Assembly (NCBI RefSeq): GCF_003391395.1
Contig: NZ_CP024190.1
Span: 3,348,001 to 3,412,000 of the forward strand
DNA length: 64,000 nucleotides
Source of the DNA: Mycobacterium marinum
GTDB lineage: Bacteria; Actinomycetota; Actinomycetes; Mycobacteriales; Mycobacteriaceae
Direction: 5' to 3'
Shown here: in pieces, positions 53,571 to 61,292 of the stretch
Layout: every line of letters starts with the position of its first letter
Numbering within the stretch: the first letter of the stretch is position 1
Notes under the pieces: generated by a model
The model's input: the letters and a program-made list of their open reading frames with translations, nothing else
Databases searched by the model: none
What the model was told of the DNA's origin: nothing
Translations under genes and position numbers: made by a program

Positions 53571-55535
53571 ATGCCGCTGAACGAAGGTGACATTTTCGCC
53601 GGATACGTCATTCAGCGGCTGCTCGGCACCGGCGGCATGGGTGAGGTCTACCTCGCCCAGCATCCCCGTCTGCCCCGTCTGGACGCCCTCAAGATCCTGT
53701 CCCTCGACGCCACCGACGACGACGAGTTCCGCGCCAGATTCACCCGTGAAGCCGAGCTCGCGGCCACACTGTGGCATCCGCACATCGTCGGCGTGCATGA
53801 CCGCGGCGAGTTCGACGGCCGGCTGTGGATCTCGATGGACTACGTGGACGGTACTGACGCCCGCCACCTGGTGGAACAGCGCTACCGGTCCGGAATGCCG
53901 CTGGAAGACGTCATCGAGATCGTGACCGCGGTGGCCGAAGCGCTGGACTTTGCGCATGAGCGTCGCCTGCTGCACCGAGACGTCAAACCGGCGAATATCC
54001 TGGTCACAGAGCCATCCGAGAGCGCCCGGCGCCGGGTACTGCTGACCGATTTCGGTATCGCCCGCGAAATCGATGACAAGCACCGTCTGACCGAGGCCCA
54101 AATGGCCATCGGCACCGTGGCCTACGCAGCACCCGAACAGCTCACCGGTAAGCCGCTTGACGGTCGCGCCGACCAATACGCGCTGGCGGCGACGGCCTTC
54201 CACCTGCTGGCCGGTGTGCCACCCTTCGATCACTCGAATCGCGCCGTGGTGGTCGGCCAACACCTCAACATGCCTCCGCCCCGGATCTCCAAGCGCCACC
54301 CCAAACTCGCGCACCTTGATGCCGCGTTCGCCAAGGCGCTGGCCAAGGATCCCGATGATCGGTATCCCCGGTGCATCGATTTCGCCAAGGCTCTTGCCGC
54401 GGGGCCCGGCAGCATCGCCGAGCACCAGGCCCGCCGCGGCGCCACATCCACCGAGCCGTTCGACGTCAACGCGGAGATGTCGGCCGAAGCGTTAGAACCC
54501 GCACGTCCGTCCGGCACGGCCCCGTCGGCGCATGCTCAGCCATACCCGTCAGAGGCAGGCGTGTCCACCGCTTCACTCGGTGCTGCCGACCAGCCCGTTG
54601 CCGGCAAGGCGCGTCACACCAAGCGGCTGGAGCGCATGACGGTGGACGGCACCGCCGTCTCGGTCCAGAAGCGACCGGCCGGACCCGAGCAGGATGAAGA
54701 AGTCTGGTTGTTCTGCGTGCAGCGCTACGAGTCGACCGGCGAACCACACACCGTCATTCCGGTCGAATTGCGCGGCACGTCAATCACCGGGCAACTCGCC
54801 AACGGCGACGCGGTCGGGGTCAGCGGAATCTGGGATGGCAGCACCCTGTTCGCCGATGCGGTCGTCAACTACACCGCCGCAAATCGGGGCCGACGGCGAT
54901 CGTCGGCATTGAAGGTCGAGGGGGGCCTGAAAGAGGGCGAGGCCAGCGCACCGGCCAGACCCCCCGGTTCGAAGTCACGCAAAGGCCGGGCCTTCGCAAT
55001 CGTCGCGGCGCTGCTGGCGATCGCGGCGATTGCGGTGGCCGCTGTCTTGACCCACGGGTTCGGGTTGTGGTCGACCAGCGAACCGGGTCCGGTGGTGAAA
55101 GCGCAGCAGGCCACCGTGTTCTCTCCGGGTGGTACACCCGATCATCCCGGGCAGGCCGGCCTCGCCATCGACGGCGACCCGAACTCGGCGTGGCCAACCG
55201 ACACCTATGTCGATGCGACCCCGTTCCCCGCCTTCAAGCAGGGGGTGGGTCTGATACTGCGGCTTGCCAAGCCGACCGCGCTGAGCGAGGTGACCATCGA
55301 CGTGCCCAGCACCGGGACCGAAGTGCAGATCCGTGCGGCCGGCAGCGCGACTCCGGCCAGCCTGTCCGACACCACTGCGCTGACGCCCAACGTGGCACTT
55401 CATCCGGGGCACAACCGCATCCGGGTGGACAGCACGACGAAAACGGCCAATGTGCTGGTGTGGATCAGCAAGCTGGGCACAACCAAGGGGGAGAGCCGTA
55501 CCGCGATCTCCGACATCACGCTGCGCGCACGCTAA
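53571..55535 (+). CDS. Transmembrane Ser/Thr protein kinase (Pkn type)
   Basis: The 654-aa protein has a eukaryotic-type kinase domain to about residue 275: glycine loop LLGTGGMGEVYLAQ, catalytic Lys in ALKIL (K41), HRDVKPAN (D137) and DFGIA (D160). A linker and a beta-rich middle domain (about 355-440, VWLFCVQRYESTGEPHTVIP) precede a membrane helix (about 470-492). The extracellular part (ATVFSPGGTPDHPGQAGLAI, LSEVTIDVPSTGTEVQIRAA) resembles a discoidin-like sugar-binding sandwich. It should sense an envelope ligand and phosphorylate cytoplasmic targets. I do not assign it to a specific Pkn. Confidence 0.92.
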   Translation: MPLNEGDIFAGYVIQRLLGTGGMGEVYLAQHPRLPRLDALKILSLDATDDDEFRARFTREAELAATLWHPHIVGVHDRGEFDGRLWISMDYVDGTDARHLVEQRYRSGMPLEDVIEIVTAVAEALDFAHERRLLHRDVKPANILVTEPSESARRRVLLTDFGIAREIDDKHRLTEAQMAIGTVAYAAPEQLTGKPLDGRADQYALAATAFHLLAGVPPFDHSNRAVVVGQHLNMPPPRISKRHPKLAHLDAAFAKALAKDPDDRYPRCIDFAKALAAGPGSIAEHQARRGATSTEPFDVNAEMSAEALEPARPSGTAPSAHAQPYPSEAGVSTASLGAADQPVAGKARHTKRLERMTVDGTAVSVQKRPAGPEQDEEVWLFCVQRYESTGEPHTVIPVELRGTSITGQLANGDAVGVSGIWDGSTLFADAVVNYTAANRGRRRSSALKVEGGLKEGEASAPARPPGSKSRKGRAFAIVAALLAIAAIAVAAVLTHGFGLWSTSEPGPVVKAQQATVFSPGGTPDHPGQAGLAIDGDPNSAWPTDTYVDATPFPAFKQGVGLILRLAKPTALSEVTIDVPSTGTEVQIRAAGSATPASLSDTTALTPNVALHPGHNRIRVDSTTKTANVLVWISKLGTTKGESRTAISDITLRAR

Positions 55536-55706
55536 TCCAGCACTCTCGCCCATGGCGGACCCGCCATGGCTATCTCGCCGATGGGCGCCCGCCGGCAGGA
55601 CGGTTGAGAGCTGACCGGCGCTACTCGGCCTCGTCCGCCGGGCGCAGCACCGACGACGGTTGCAGTCTTCAGGTTGGTTTCAGATCGCCTGTGTATCAAC
55701 ACACAT

Positions 55707-56108
55707 ATGACAGGATTCGCGCACTTCACCGCAACGACTGCCCTAGTAATCGCCGGCTTCGGGGTAGTCGGTTCGGGTATGGCCACCGCTACCCAAGCCG
55801 GGGCAGCCATCGCCCAAGACAGCCCAATAATTGAACTGTCCGGTCTTGCGGAGTTCGGTCCCCAAGGACCCAACCCGCGCGACCCCGGCCCAGGTTGGCC
55901 AGGCGGACCGGGTGGACCGGGCGGACCGGGCGGACCCGGCGTGGGCGAGCTTGGGCCCGGCGGTCCCGGCGGACCGGGCGGACCCCCCGATCCAGCCGGA
56001 CCGGGCGGACCCGGCGGCCCCGGCGGACCCGACGGACCACCCCCCGCTGGTCCCGCTGTCAACGGTCACGGGCTTGGCGGGCAGTCGCAGTCCCCAACCG
56101 CGGTGTAG
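55707..56108 (+). CDS. Secreted collagen-like Gly-Pro-Gly repeat protein
   Basis: The 133-aa protein has a signal peptide (TGFAHFTATTALVIAGFGVV, cleavage near AIAQ-DS). A spacer (PIIELSGLAEFGPQGPNP) precedes an almost pure Gly-Gly-Pro/Gly-Pro-Gly repeat run (about residues 62-120) and a short Ser/Gln tail. The repeats read as collagen-like Gly-x-y triplets on this strand. A good start (ACACAT-ATG) exists but the ribosome site is weak. Repeat number is likely to vary. The minus strand of the same repeat has long open frames that I regard as chance. Confidence 0.72.
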   Translation: MTGFAHFTATTALVIAGFGVVGSGMATATQAGAAIAQDSPIIELSGLAEFGPQGPNPRDPGPGWPGGPGGPGGPGGPGVGELGPGGPGGPGGPPDPAGPGGPGGPGGPDGPPPAGPAVNGHGLGGQSQSPTAV

Positions 56109-56253
56109 GCGGTCCAACAACGAACGGATCCGTCGCGCACCGGAGCGGGCCGGGATCGTCGGCATGCCACCTGCAAAAATTCGTCCTCGTCTCGGGGCAA
56201 AACCCGCGTAGGCTCCACGATGTCAAGGACACATCGCAGGTCAGGGGCGCAGC

Positions 56254-56832
56254 ATGGATGTCGACATCGAGAGCAACGCCGAAGATGCCCGTCGGCTACG
56301 CGAATTCTCCGCTTTCGACGCCTTCTCCGATGCTGAGCTGGAGCGTGTCGTGGAGGCGGCACAGCGCATTTCGCAGTCCGTGCCGTGGCCATTGATCCGC
56401 GAACAGACTCCATCAGATGCCTGCTACATCCTGCTCAGAGGGGAGGCCGGCGTCTACGTCGGCCGGGACCGCATCGCCGTACTAAGGCCCGGCGAAGTGA
56501 TCGGTGAATCTGCACTTCGCCGTGGGAAACTGCGGTCTGCGACAGTAACGACAACCGGCCCGGCCGAGGTATTGCGAATCGGCCGCGACGATCTCGCCCG
56601 CCTGCTTGATGAGATTCCCGCACTGCGCGAGACCATGGAGGCCACCACCGCTCGGCATGTGCCGGTAGCCCAGCCGCCGAAGTCAAAACCCGAACGCTCA
56701 CCGCTGAATGCCTCGGCGCCGACGGAAGTGGTCGAACGTTTCGAGCAGGCAGCCGCCGCTGCCGGGGTGAGCGTCGGGGCCGCGCTCGAGGATGCGCTCA
56801 CCCAGTGGATCGACCGGAACCACAAGGCGTAG
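56254..56832 (+). CDS. Cyclic nucleotide-binding domain protein with C-terminal helical module
   Basis: The 192-aa protein has a CNB jelly-roll: LREFSAFDAFSDAELERVVE, CYILLRGEAGVYVGRDRIAV, LRPGEVIGESALRRGKLRSA (phosphate-binding cassette, about residues 80-100) and ILRIGRDDLARLLDEIPALR. A Pro-rich linker precedes PTEVVERFEQAAAAAGVSVG and ALEDALTQWI, which has ribbon-helix-helix-like spacing. It could bind cAMP and DNA or a partner, but no winged helix of Crp type is present. Confidence 0.8.
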   Translation: MDVDIESNAEDARRLREFSAFDAFSDAELERVVEAAQRISQSVPWPLIREQTPSDACYILLRGEAGVYVGRDRIAVLRPGEVIGESALRRGKLRSATVTTTGPAEVLRIGRDDLARLLDEIPALRETMEATTARHVPVAQPPKSKPERSPLNASAPTEVVERFEQAAAAAGVSVGAALEDALTQWIDRNHKA

Positions 56833-56857
56833 GCGGTCATCGACCCAGGTCTGCGGG

Positions 56858-58567
56858 CTAGTCCGGCGAGGGCGCCGGGTCGCCATCCCAGGTGCTCGGC
56901 ATCGCAGGTGTTCGCGGGCCGTCGTCGTACCCGTCACCGGCCACCTTGATCAACCCGGCTGCGGTGCGGTCGCCGGATTTGCCGGCGACACCGGAGAACC
57001 CGAAAGTCCCCGCACTACCTGCCAAGCCGGACGCGGTGGTGATCCGCTCGCTGCCCGTCATCGAGTCGGGAGCCGTCTCCGATTCCAAATCCATGTACTC
57101 AAAGCCGCGGCCGAGCTGGCCGACCTTCGTGCGCCGGCGACGCTGCGAGCGAGCCGGCTCCGATGGGGCCGGCGCGACGACCGGCACCTCGGCACCATCG
57201 GGCCGCGGGGCCTTCTTGCGGGCGCTGGCACGTGCGGCGCTCTTGGCATCCGCGCCCAGGCCACCCACCATGTAGCCGAAATTCTCCATCCCCACTCCCA
57301 GACCAGCACCGCTTACCGGCGGTGGTGCGGTCGACGGCGGGGGCGGCGGGGCCTGCGTGAGGGTAAGGGTGCTCGCGTCCACGGGTGCTGGCGCCGGGGG
57401 AGTGGGCGGGACGTTGGGGGTTAGCGCGACCGGCGGAGCGGCGGGCGCGGCGACCGGTAGCGCCGGTGGCGGCACGGCGACCAGCGCCGCCAAACCCTTG
57501 GCACCAAGCGGCGCCAGCACCGCGCCGGCCGCCAACGGCACCAGCGGAGCGGCCAACATCGGCGCCAGCGCCGCGAGAAGCACAGCGGTCTGCTCCAGCA
57601 GGGTCTTCAGCAGCGCGATCGTATCGGTGATGATCGTGCCAATGGCTTCCACGCTGGTGAACAAGATGGTGAGGCCAATGGTCATGGGATTGCCCGACGC
57701 GAACGCGGCGGCAAGGTCGGCACCGATGAATGCGAACGTTTGTGACAGGAGGGTGACATACGTAGCAAAGTCCATCGGGTAGCCGAGGGCGAAGGCGATG
57801 TTGAGCGGGCTGAGGTAGGTGAGCGGATTGCCGAGGGTGAGCAGATACGGGTCAAATCCGGAGAACAGCGCCTGCAGGAAGGGGATGTTCGCCAGCCAAT
57901 CGACGAACGGCTTGATCAACTTGTTGTAGAGGTCGACATACCCGATGTCGTTGAGCCATTGCAGAAACTGGCTTTGCCGGTCGGGAGGTAGCTCCGCTGC
58001 CTGTGCGGCGGCAGCCGCCGGCGCGGCGGCGTTCATGATCGGCGGGGCCGGGGCGGGCTGCGGCGCGGCAGCCACCGCCGTGGCCGAGACGTCCTGGTAG
58101 CCGCCCATGACCGCGGCGGCCTGAATCCACATCCGCACGTAATCGGCTTCGTTGACCGCGATTGGGATGGTGTTGATGCCGAAAAAATTCGTGACTACCA
58201 GCCCCGTATGGATCGTGTGGTTGGCCCCCAGCTCCGCCAAGGTCGGCATCGCCGCCAGGGCGGCGGTGTAGGCGGCGGCAGCGGTTTGCTGCTGACCGGC
58301 CATTGCAGCGCTGTTGGCGCTGGCCTGTATCAGCCACATCAGATATGGCACGTGGGCCGCCACGTAGATTTCGGCGGTCGGACCGTCCCACGCTCCGGCC
58401 TGTACGGCGGCGAGCAGAGCGGCCAGTTCCTCGGCCGCCTCGGCGTAGGTGATGCTCAGCGAAGTCCACTCGCCCGCGGCCACCAGCAACGAACCGGGGC
58501 CCGGGCCGCTGCTCAACAGGGCCGAATGCACCTCTGGCGGCGCCGCCATCCAGATCGGCGCGGTCAT
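56858..58567 (-). CDS. PPE2: PPE2, PPE-PPW subgroup, with basic nuclear-localisation-like motif
   Basis: The 569-aa protein starts MTAPIWMAAPPEVHSALLSS, the usual PPE2 N-terminus. The PPE domain to about residue 175 includes WDGPTAEIYVAAHVPYLMWL and NFFGINTIPIAVNEADYVRM. A Pro/Ala region and a basic patch SQRRRRTKVGQLGRGFEY (NLS in M. tuberculosis PPE2) follow. The PPW end GFSGVAGKSGD and MPSTWDGD closes it. The ATGA overlap with an upstream uORF and the cobalamin riboswitch further upstream identify Rv0256c. M. tuberculosis PPE2 is reported to enter host nuclei and repress iNOS; that is literature on the ortholog. The cobQ1-cobU genes that follow PPE2 in H37Rv are absent here. Confidence 0.93.
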   Translation of the reverse strand: MTAPIWMAAPPEVHSALLSSGPGPGSLLVAAGEWTSLSITYAEAAEELAALLAAVQAGAWDGPTAEIYVAAHVPYLMWLIQASANSAAMAGQQQTAAAAYTAALAAMPTLAELGANHTIHTGLVVTNFFGINTIPIAVNEADYVRMWIQAAAVMGGYQDVSATAVAAAPQPAPAPPIMNAAAPAAAAAQAAELPPDRQSQFLQWLNDIGYVDLYNKLIKPFVDWLANIPFLQALFSGFDPYLLTLGNPLTYLSPLNIAFALGYPMDFATYVTLLSQTFAFIGADLAAAFASGNPMTIGLTILFTSVEAIGTIITDTIALLKTLLEQTAVLLAALAPMLAAPLVPLAAGAVLAPLGAKGLAALVAVPPPALPVAAPAAPPVALTPNVPPTPPAPAPVDASTLTLTQAPPPPPSTAPPPVSGAGLGVGMENFGYMVGGLGADAKSAARASARKKAPRPDGAEVPVVAPAPSEPARSQRRRRTKVGQLGRGFEYMDLESETAPDSMTGSERITTASGLAGSAGTFGFSGVAGKSGDRTAAGLIKVAGDGYDDGPRTPAMPSTWDGDPAPSPD

Positions 58568-58644
58568 CGATCACCGCCAGCGAACCGATGCTCACCGATG
58601 TGAGGCGCGGCCGACATCCTGACGGTGTGGGCACGTGGGGCCAT
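58564..58644 (-). CDS. uORF translationally coupled to PPE2
   Basis: A 26-codon ORF (MAPRAHTVRMSAAPHIGEHR, ending FAGGDR) has a GGAGGACT ribosome site eight bases upstream. Its stop overlaps the PPE2 ATG (ATGA), so PPE2 translation depends on this uORF. It lies between the cobalamin riboswitch and PPE2. A coupled uORF of this kind has been reported in M. tuberculosis PPE2; it is conserved here. Confidence 0.75.
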   Translation of the reverse strand: MAPRAHTVRMSAAPHIGEHRFAGGDR

Positions 58645-58802
58645 CAATAGTCCTCCGGTACGACGGGATGCCCGCGCCTGGTGAACCGTGGTAGCCGCTA
58701 GAGCCGATGAATGGCGCCGTCTGCCCGGCACCGTGTCTGCATACCTACGACCATCCGCCCAATCCACGAGGCGACGCGCGCCGAACACAACGTGCCCGGC
58801 GC

Positions 58803-58985
58803 AACTGGCAGGTCTTCGGACTCGCAGGCCCGCACCGACGATGGTGCTCCTACTAACCGTCGCTTCCCAGTCCCAGGCTGTGGGGCCAGTGCCGATGACG
58901 GTGTTCGTTCCTGCATACCGCTGCGGGACAGTCCCGGATTCCCACCGGGTTCCCTCTCACGACGAAGCCGCGAAAGCCTCCGCCG
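58803..58985 (-). promoter_or_regulatory. Cobalamin (AdoCbl-type) riboswitch upstream of PPE2
   Basis: On the minus strand the aptamer elements appear in order: AGGGAACCCGGTGGGAATCC, ACTGTCCCGCAGCGGT, CACTGG, GGGAAG, and the B12 box CGAGTCCGAAGACCTGCC near 58806-58830. These are the P3-L3/P5/P6 and B12-box motifs of cobalamin riboswitches. It sits about 160 bases before the uORF and 235 bases before PPE2. Excess cobalamin should reduce PPE2 expression. Confidence 0.9.
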
Positions 58986-59337
58986 CTTGATGCCGACAAC
59001 ACTCAGAATGCCGCCAGCAAACCAGCTGCGCGGCTTAGATTACTCGACGCGCACGCTTTGGGCCCAACGCTCACACCTAAATCACAGCGGGAAGCCAGGC
59101 GGATAGGCGACGCTGATGCGGATTGAGATCCAAATGTAGATGGGGTGACCCCCCTCGGCGGCAGCATCAAATCCGTTCGAGGGGGAGCGGCTGGAACAGC
59201 CATGTTGGCGACGAGTTTGCTGAGGTTGGGTCACAACTGCCGTGACCGGGCTTCATATTCGCCGCCGCCGCGCTGGCATCGGTGATAATGGCCGAAGTGT
59301 GGACGTCCAATGATGCTGATGCTCGACCGGCCCAGAG
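58986..59337. other. Intergenic stretch, promoters only
   Basis: About 350 bases between the riboswitch and the divergent PLP gene. It must contain the start of the PPE2 leader transcript and the promoter of the PLP gene. I find no gene, RNA motif or strong repeat in it; the open frame on the minus strand at 59003-59203 has no ribosome site. Confidence 0.45.
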
Positions 59338-60378
59338 GTGGCTGTTCGCGAGGTCACGGATGCGAGGCTCCCTAGGCCCGGTAGCCGCGTGAACGCCTAC
59401 CTGCATCAGCGATTCCCCGAGCTGCGCACCACCCTCGAGCGCGTCACCCTCGGCGACGGTCCCACACCCGTGCGCCCCCTGTCCCATCTGATCAGCGCTT
59501 GCCCGTCGATCTGGATCAAAGACGACGGCGCCTACGGCAACGGGGGCTGGGGCGGCAACAAAGTCCGCAAACTGGAATGGCTGCTGCCCGAAGTAAGGCG
59601 CCAACGGCGAAGCACGATCCTGACCTTCGGTGGGCTGGGCACCAACTGGGGACTCGCGGCCACGCTCTACGCCGCCGAGCTGGGGATTCACACCGCTCTG
59701 GCACTCATTGACCAGCCGGTAGACGAGCATGTCGAAGCCCAGCTCGACCGCCTTCGGGCATCCGGTGCCGACATCTATCTGACGCGCTCCAAGGCCCGAA
59801 CGGTGGCCGCCGCCCCGTACTTATACCTGCGCCACCGACGTCCCTACCTGCTACCGGCCGGCGGCTCCTCACCCCTGGGAGTCATCGGCTATGTCGAGGC
59901 AGCATTCGAACTCGCCGCGCAGCTTAGAGACGGTGCGCTGCCGACGCCATCGTCGATCGTCACCGCGGTCGGGTCTGGGGGTACGGTGGCCGGCCTGCAC
60001 CTGGGCCTCGCGCTCGCCGGCCTGACCGATATTCAGGTGATCGGCGTCGTTGTCAACGACAAGCTGCGACTCGACCATCGATCGATCACATCGCTGGCTC
60101 GACGGGCCGCACGTCTGCTGCAAGATCGCGGCGCCAAGCTACCGTCCATCGACCTGCCTGCCGAGCGGCTGACCCTGCTGCGCGACTGGCTGGGGCCCGG
60201 TTACGGCCACCCGACCAGCCAGGGGACTCTGGCACTGAAACTCGCGCGCGAATCCGAGCATCTCGATCTCGAACCCGTCTACACGGCCAAAGCGATGGCC
60301 GCCCTGCTCGACCTGACCACCAGCGGCCGGCTGCCAGTGGGACCGACGCTCTACCTGCACACCAACGGGCCGCGGTAG
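59338..60378 (+). CDS. PLP-dependent D-cysteine desulfhydrase/ACC-deaminase-family enzyme
   Basis: The 346-aa protein starts at a GTG. The fold type II pattern is clear: PTPVRPLSHL, WIKDDGAYGNGGWGGNKVRK with the PLP Lys in GGNKVRKLE (about residue 83), ILTFGGLGTNWGLAATLYAA, and TAVGSGGTVAGLHLGLALAG with the phosphate-binding SGGT loop. HPTSQGTLALKLA and TLYLHTNG close the family. It could deaminate D-cysteine, a D-amino acid or ACC; active-site residues do not decide. It is divergent from the PPE2 riboswitch. Confidence 0.85.
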   Translation: MAVREVTDARLPRPGSRVNAYLHQRFPELRTTLERVTLGDGPTPVRPLSHLISACPSIWIKDDGAYGNGGWGGNKVRKLEWLLPEVRRQRRSTILTFGGLGTNWGLAATLYAAELGIHTALALIDQPVDEHVEAQLDRLRASGADIYLTRSKARTVAAAPYLYLRHRRPYLLPAGGSSPLGVIGYVEAAFELAAQLRDGALPTPSSIVTAVGSGGTVAGLHLGLALAGLTDIQVIGVVVNDKLRLDHRSITSLARRAARLLQDRGAKLPSIDLPAERLTLLRDWLGPGYGHPTSQGTLALKLARESEHLDLEPVYTAKAMAALLDLTTSGRLPVGPTLYLHTNGPR

Positions 60379-60529
60379 CGCGCACCGGGGTGCCGTGTTG
60401 CACCCCGGTGCCGCCCGCACTGCTACGCCAAGGTGGGTGCCCCTTACCCGCCCTCGCCATCACGGATCTGCACGTGGTGATGTGCTGTGTGCTGTGCCCT
60501 ATCACCGGTGCGCAATGCTGGGCTGCGAT

Positions 60530-60649
60530 GTCAAGGAGGGAATCGAACCCTCTGCGCTGCCCTCCGCGCGCCAGCAGAGACCGGACTTTGCCCGCCGATC
60601 TTGGGCTTGTGCACGCCTCCGCGACAACTATCTGCTCCACCTCGGCCCG
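60530..60649 (-). ncRNA. Candidate tRNA-like RNA after the DIP1984 gene
   Basis: Directly after the DIP1984 stop the minus strand carries a T-arm GAGGG-TTCGATT-CCCTC (seven-base loop, canonical tRNA TΨC form) near 60536-60554. A 6-bp stem AGCAGA/TCTGCT is farther upstream, with GCCC/GGGC inside. A normal acceptor stem and anticodon arm were not found, so it is tRNA-like rather than a tRNA. The gap to the convergent PLP gene holds nothing else I can support. Confidence 0.45.
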
Positions 60650-61120
60650 CTAATCCAGCAGCTCGACCTCCCAGTTGGACTGTTGGATCCGAACATCGAG
60701 CTCACGAAGTTCGCGGGCGAGCTCGTCGGCCTGGGCGCGCAGTTCGGCAACGGGCAGGGCCGGCAGCATCTTGAGCTCGGACCGCAGTTGGCGCGAGTAG
60801 GTGGGCTGGTTGCTACCGGCGGCCGCGTCCGCGGCGGCGGTGAGCACGTAGTGACGCAGACGCAGGGCGTCTCGGCGGGCCAGCGCGTCGGTCAGCGTGC
60901 CGTCCGCGCCGATCGCCGTGGCGGCGTTGGTGCGGTTGATGCGCCGGATCAGCGTCTCGTACTCATCCAGCGTCTCGCCGGCTTCGGCGAGCAGAGCCGC
61001 GGCATCCTCGGCCGGTTCCTCGCCTTCTTGATAGCGGGCGTTGCCCACGATGCGCGTGCGCAGCTGCTCGACCCGCCGCGCCGCGTTCGCGCGCAGCGAT
61101 AACGCCTCTGCCAGCTTCAC
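60650..61120 (-). CDS. DIP1984-family protein (septicolysin-like)
   Basis: The 156-aa protein starts at a GTG with GAGGAG upstream. The helical KLAEALSLRANAARRVEQLR, GNARYQEGEEPAEDAAALLA and YETLIRRINRTNAATAIGAD segments and ALARRDALRLRHYVLTAAAD match the DIP1984 family. The end is DVRIQQSNWEVELLD. Family members are cytoplasmic, all-helical and of unknown function; in some bacteria they are discussed with RNA-repair genes and tRNA-like RNAs. A tRNA-like element follows immediately here. Confidence 0.87.
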   Translation of the reverse strand: MKLAEALSLRANAARRVEQLRTRIVGNARYQEGEEPAEDAAALLAEAGETLDEYETLIRRINRTNAATAIGADGTLTDALARRDALRLRHYVLTAAADAAAGSNQPTYSRQLRSELKMLPALPVAELRAQADELARELRELDVRIQQSNWEVELLD

Positions 61121-61292
61121 AATCCCTGCTCCTCAGTTCGTCAGCCCAAGCGCCGGCTCTCGCCAAGGCCCGGCCGCAAGCCCTTAGCATGATGGCTCCA
61201 AATCAGGTAGCTGGCAACGAATTTTCGGTGGCCGGTCAGATCCGCGGACCGCGCTATCGAGGGGCCACGCGGCACCGCCTACCCTGACCGGA

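Noticed and set aside
55895..56062. The GGACCGGGC repeats as a CRISPR or transposon end
   Set aside because: The unit is nine bases or fewer, without spacers, and it reads as Gly-Gly-Pro codons in a secreted protein.
60481..60655. A normal tRNA gene on the minus strand
   Set aside because: Only the T-arm fits; no matching acceptor stem, D-arm or anticodon loop was found, so it is listed only as tRNA-like.
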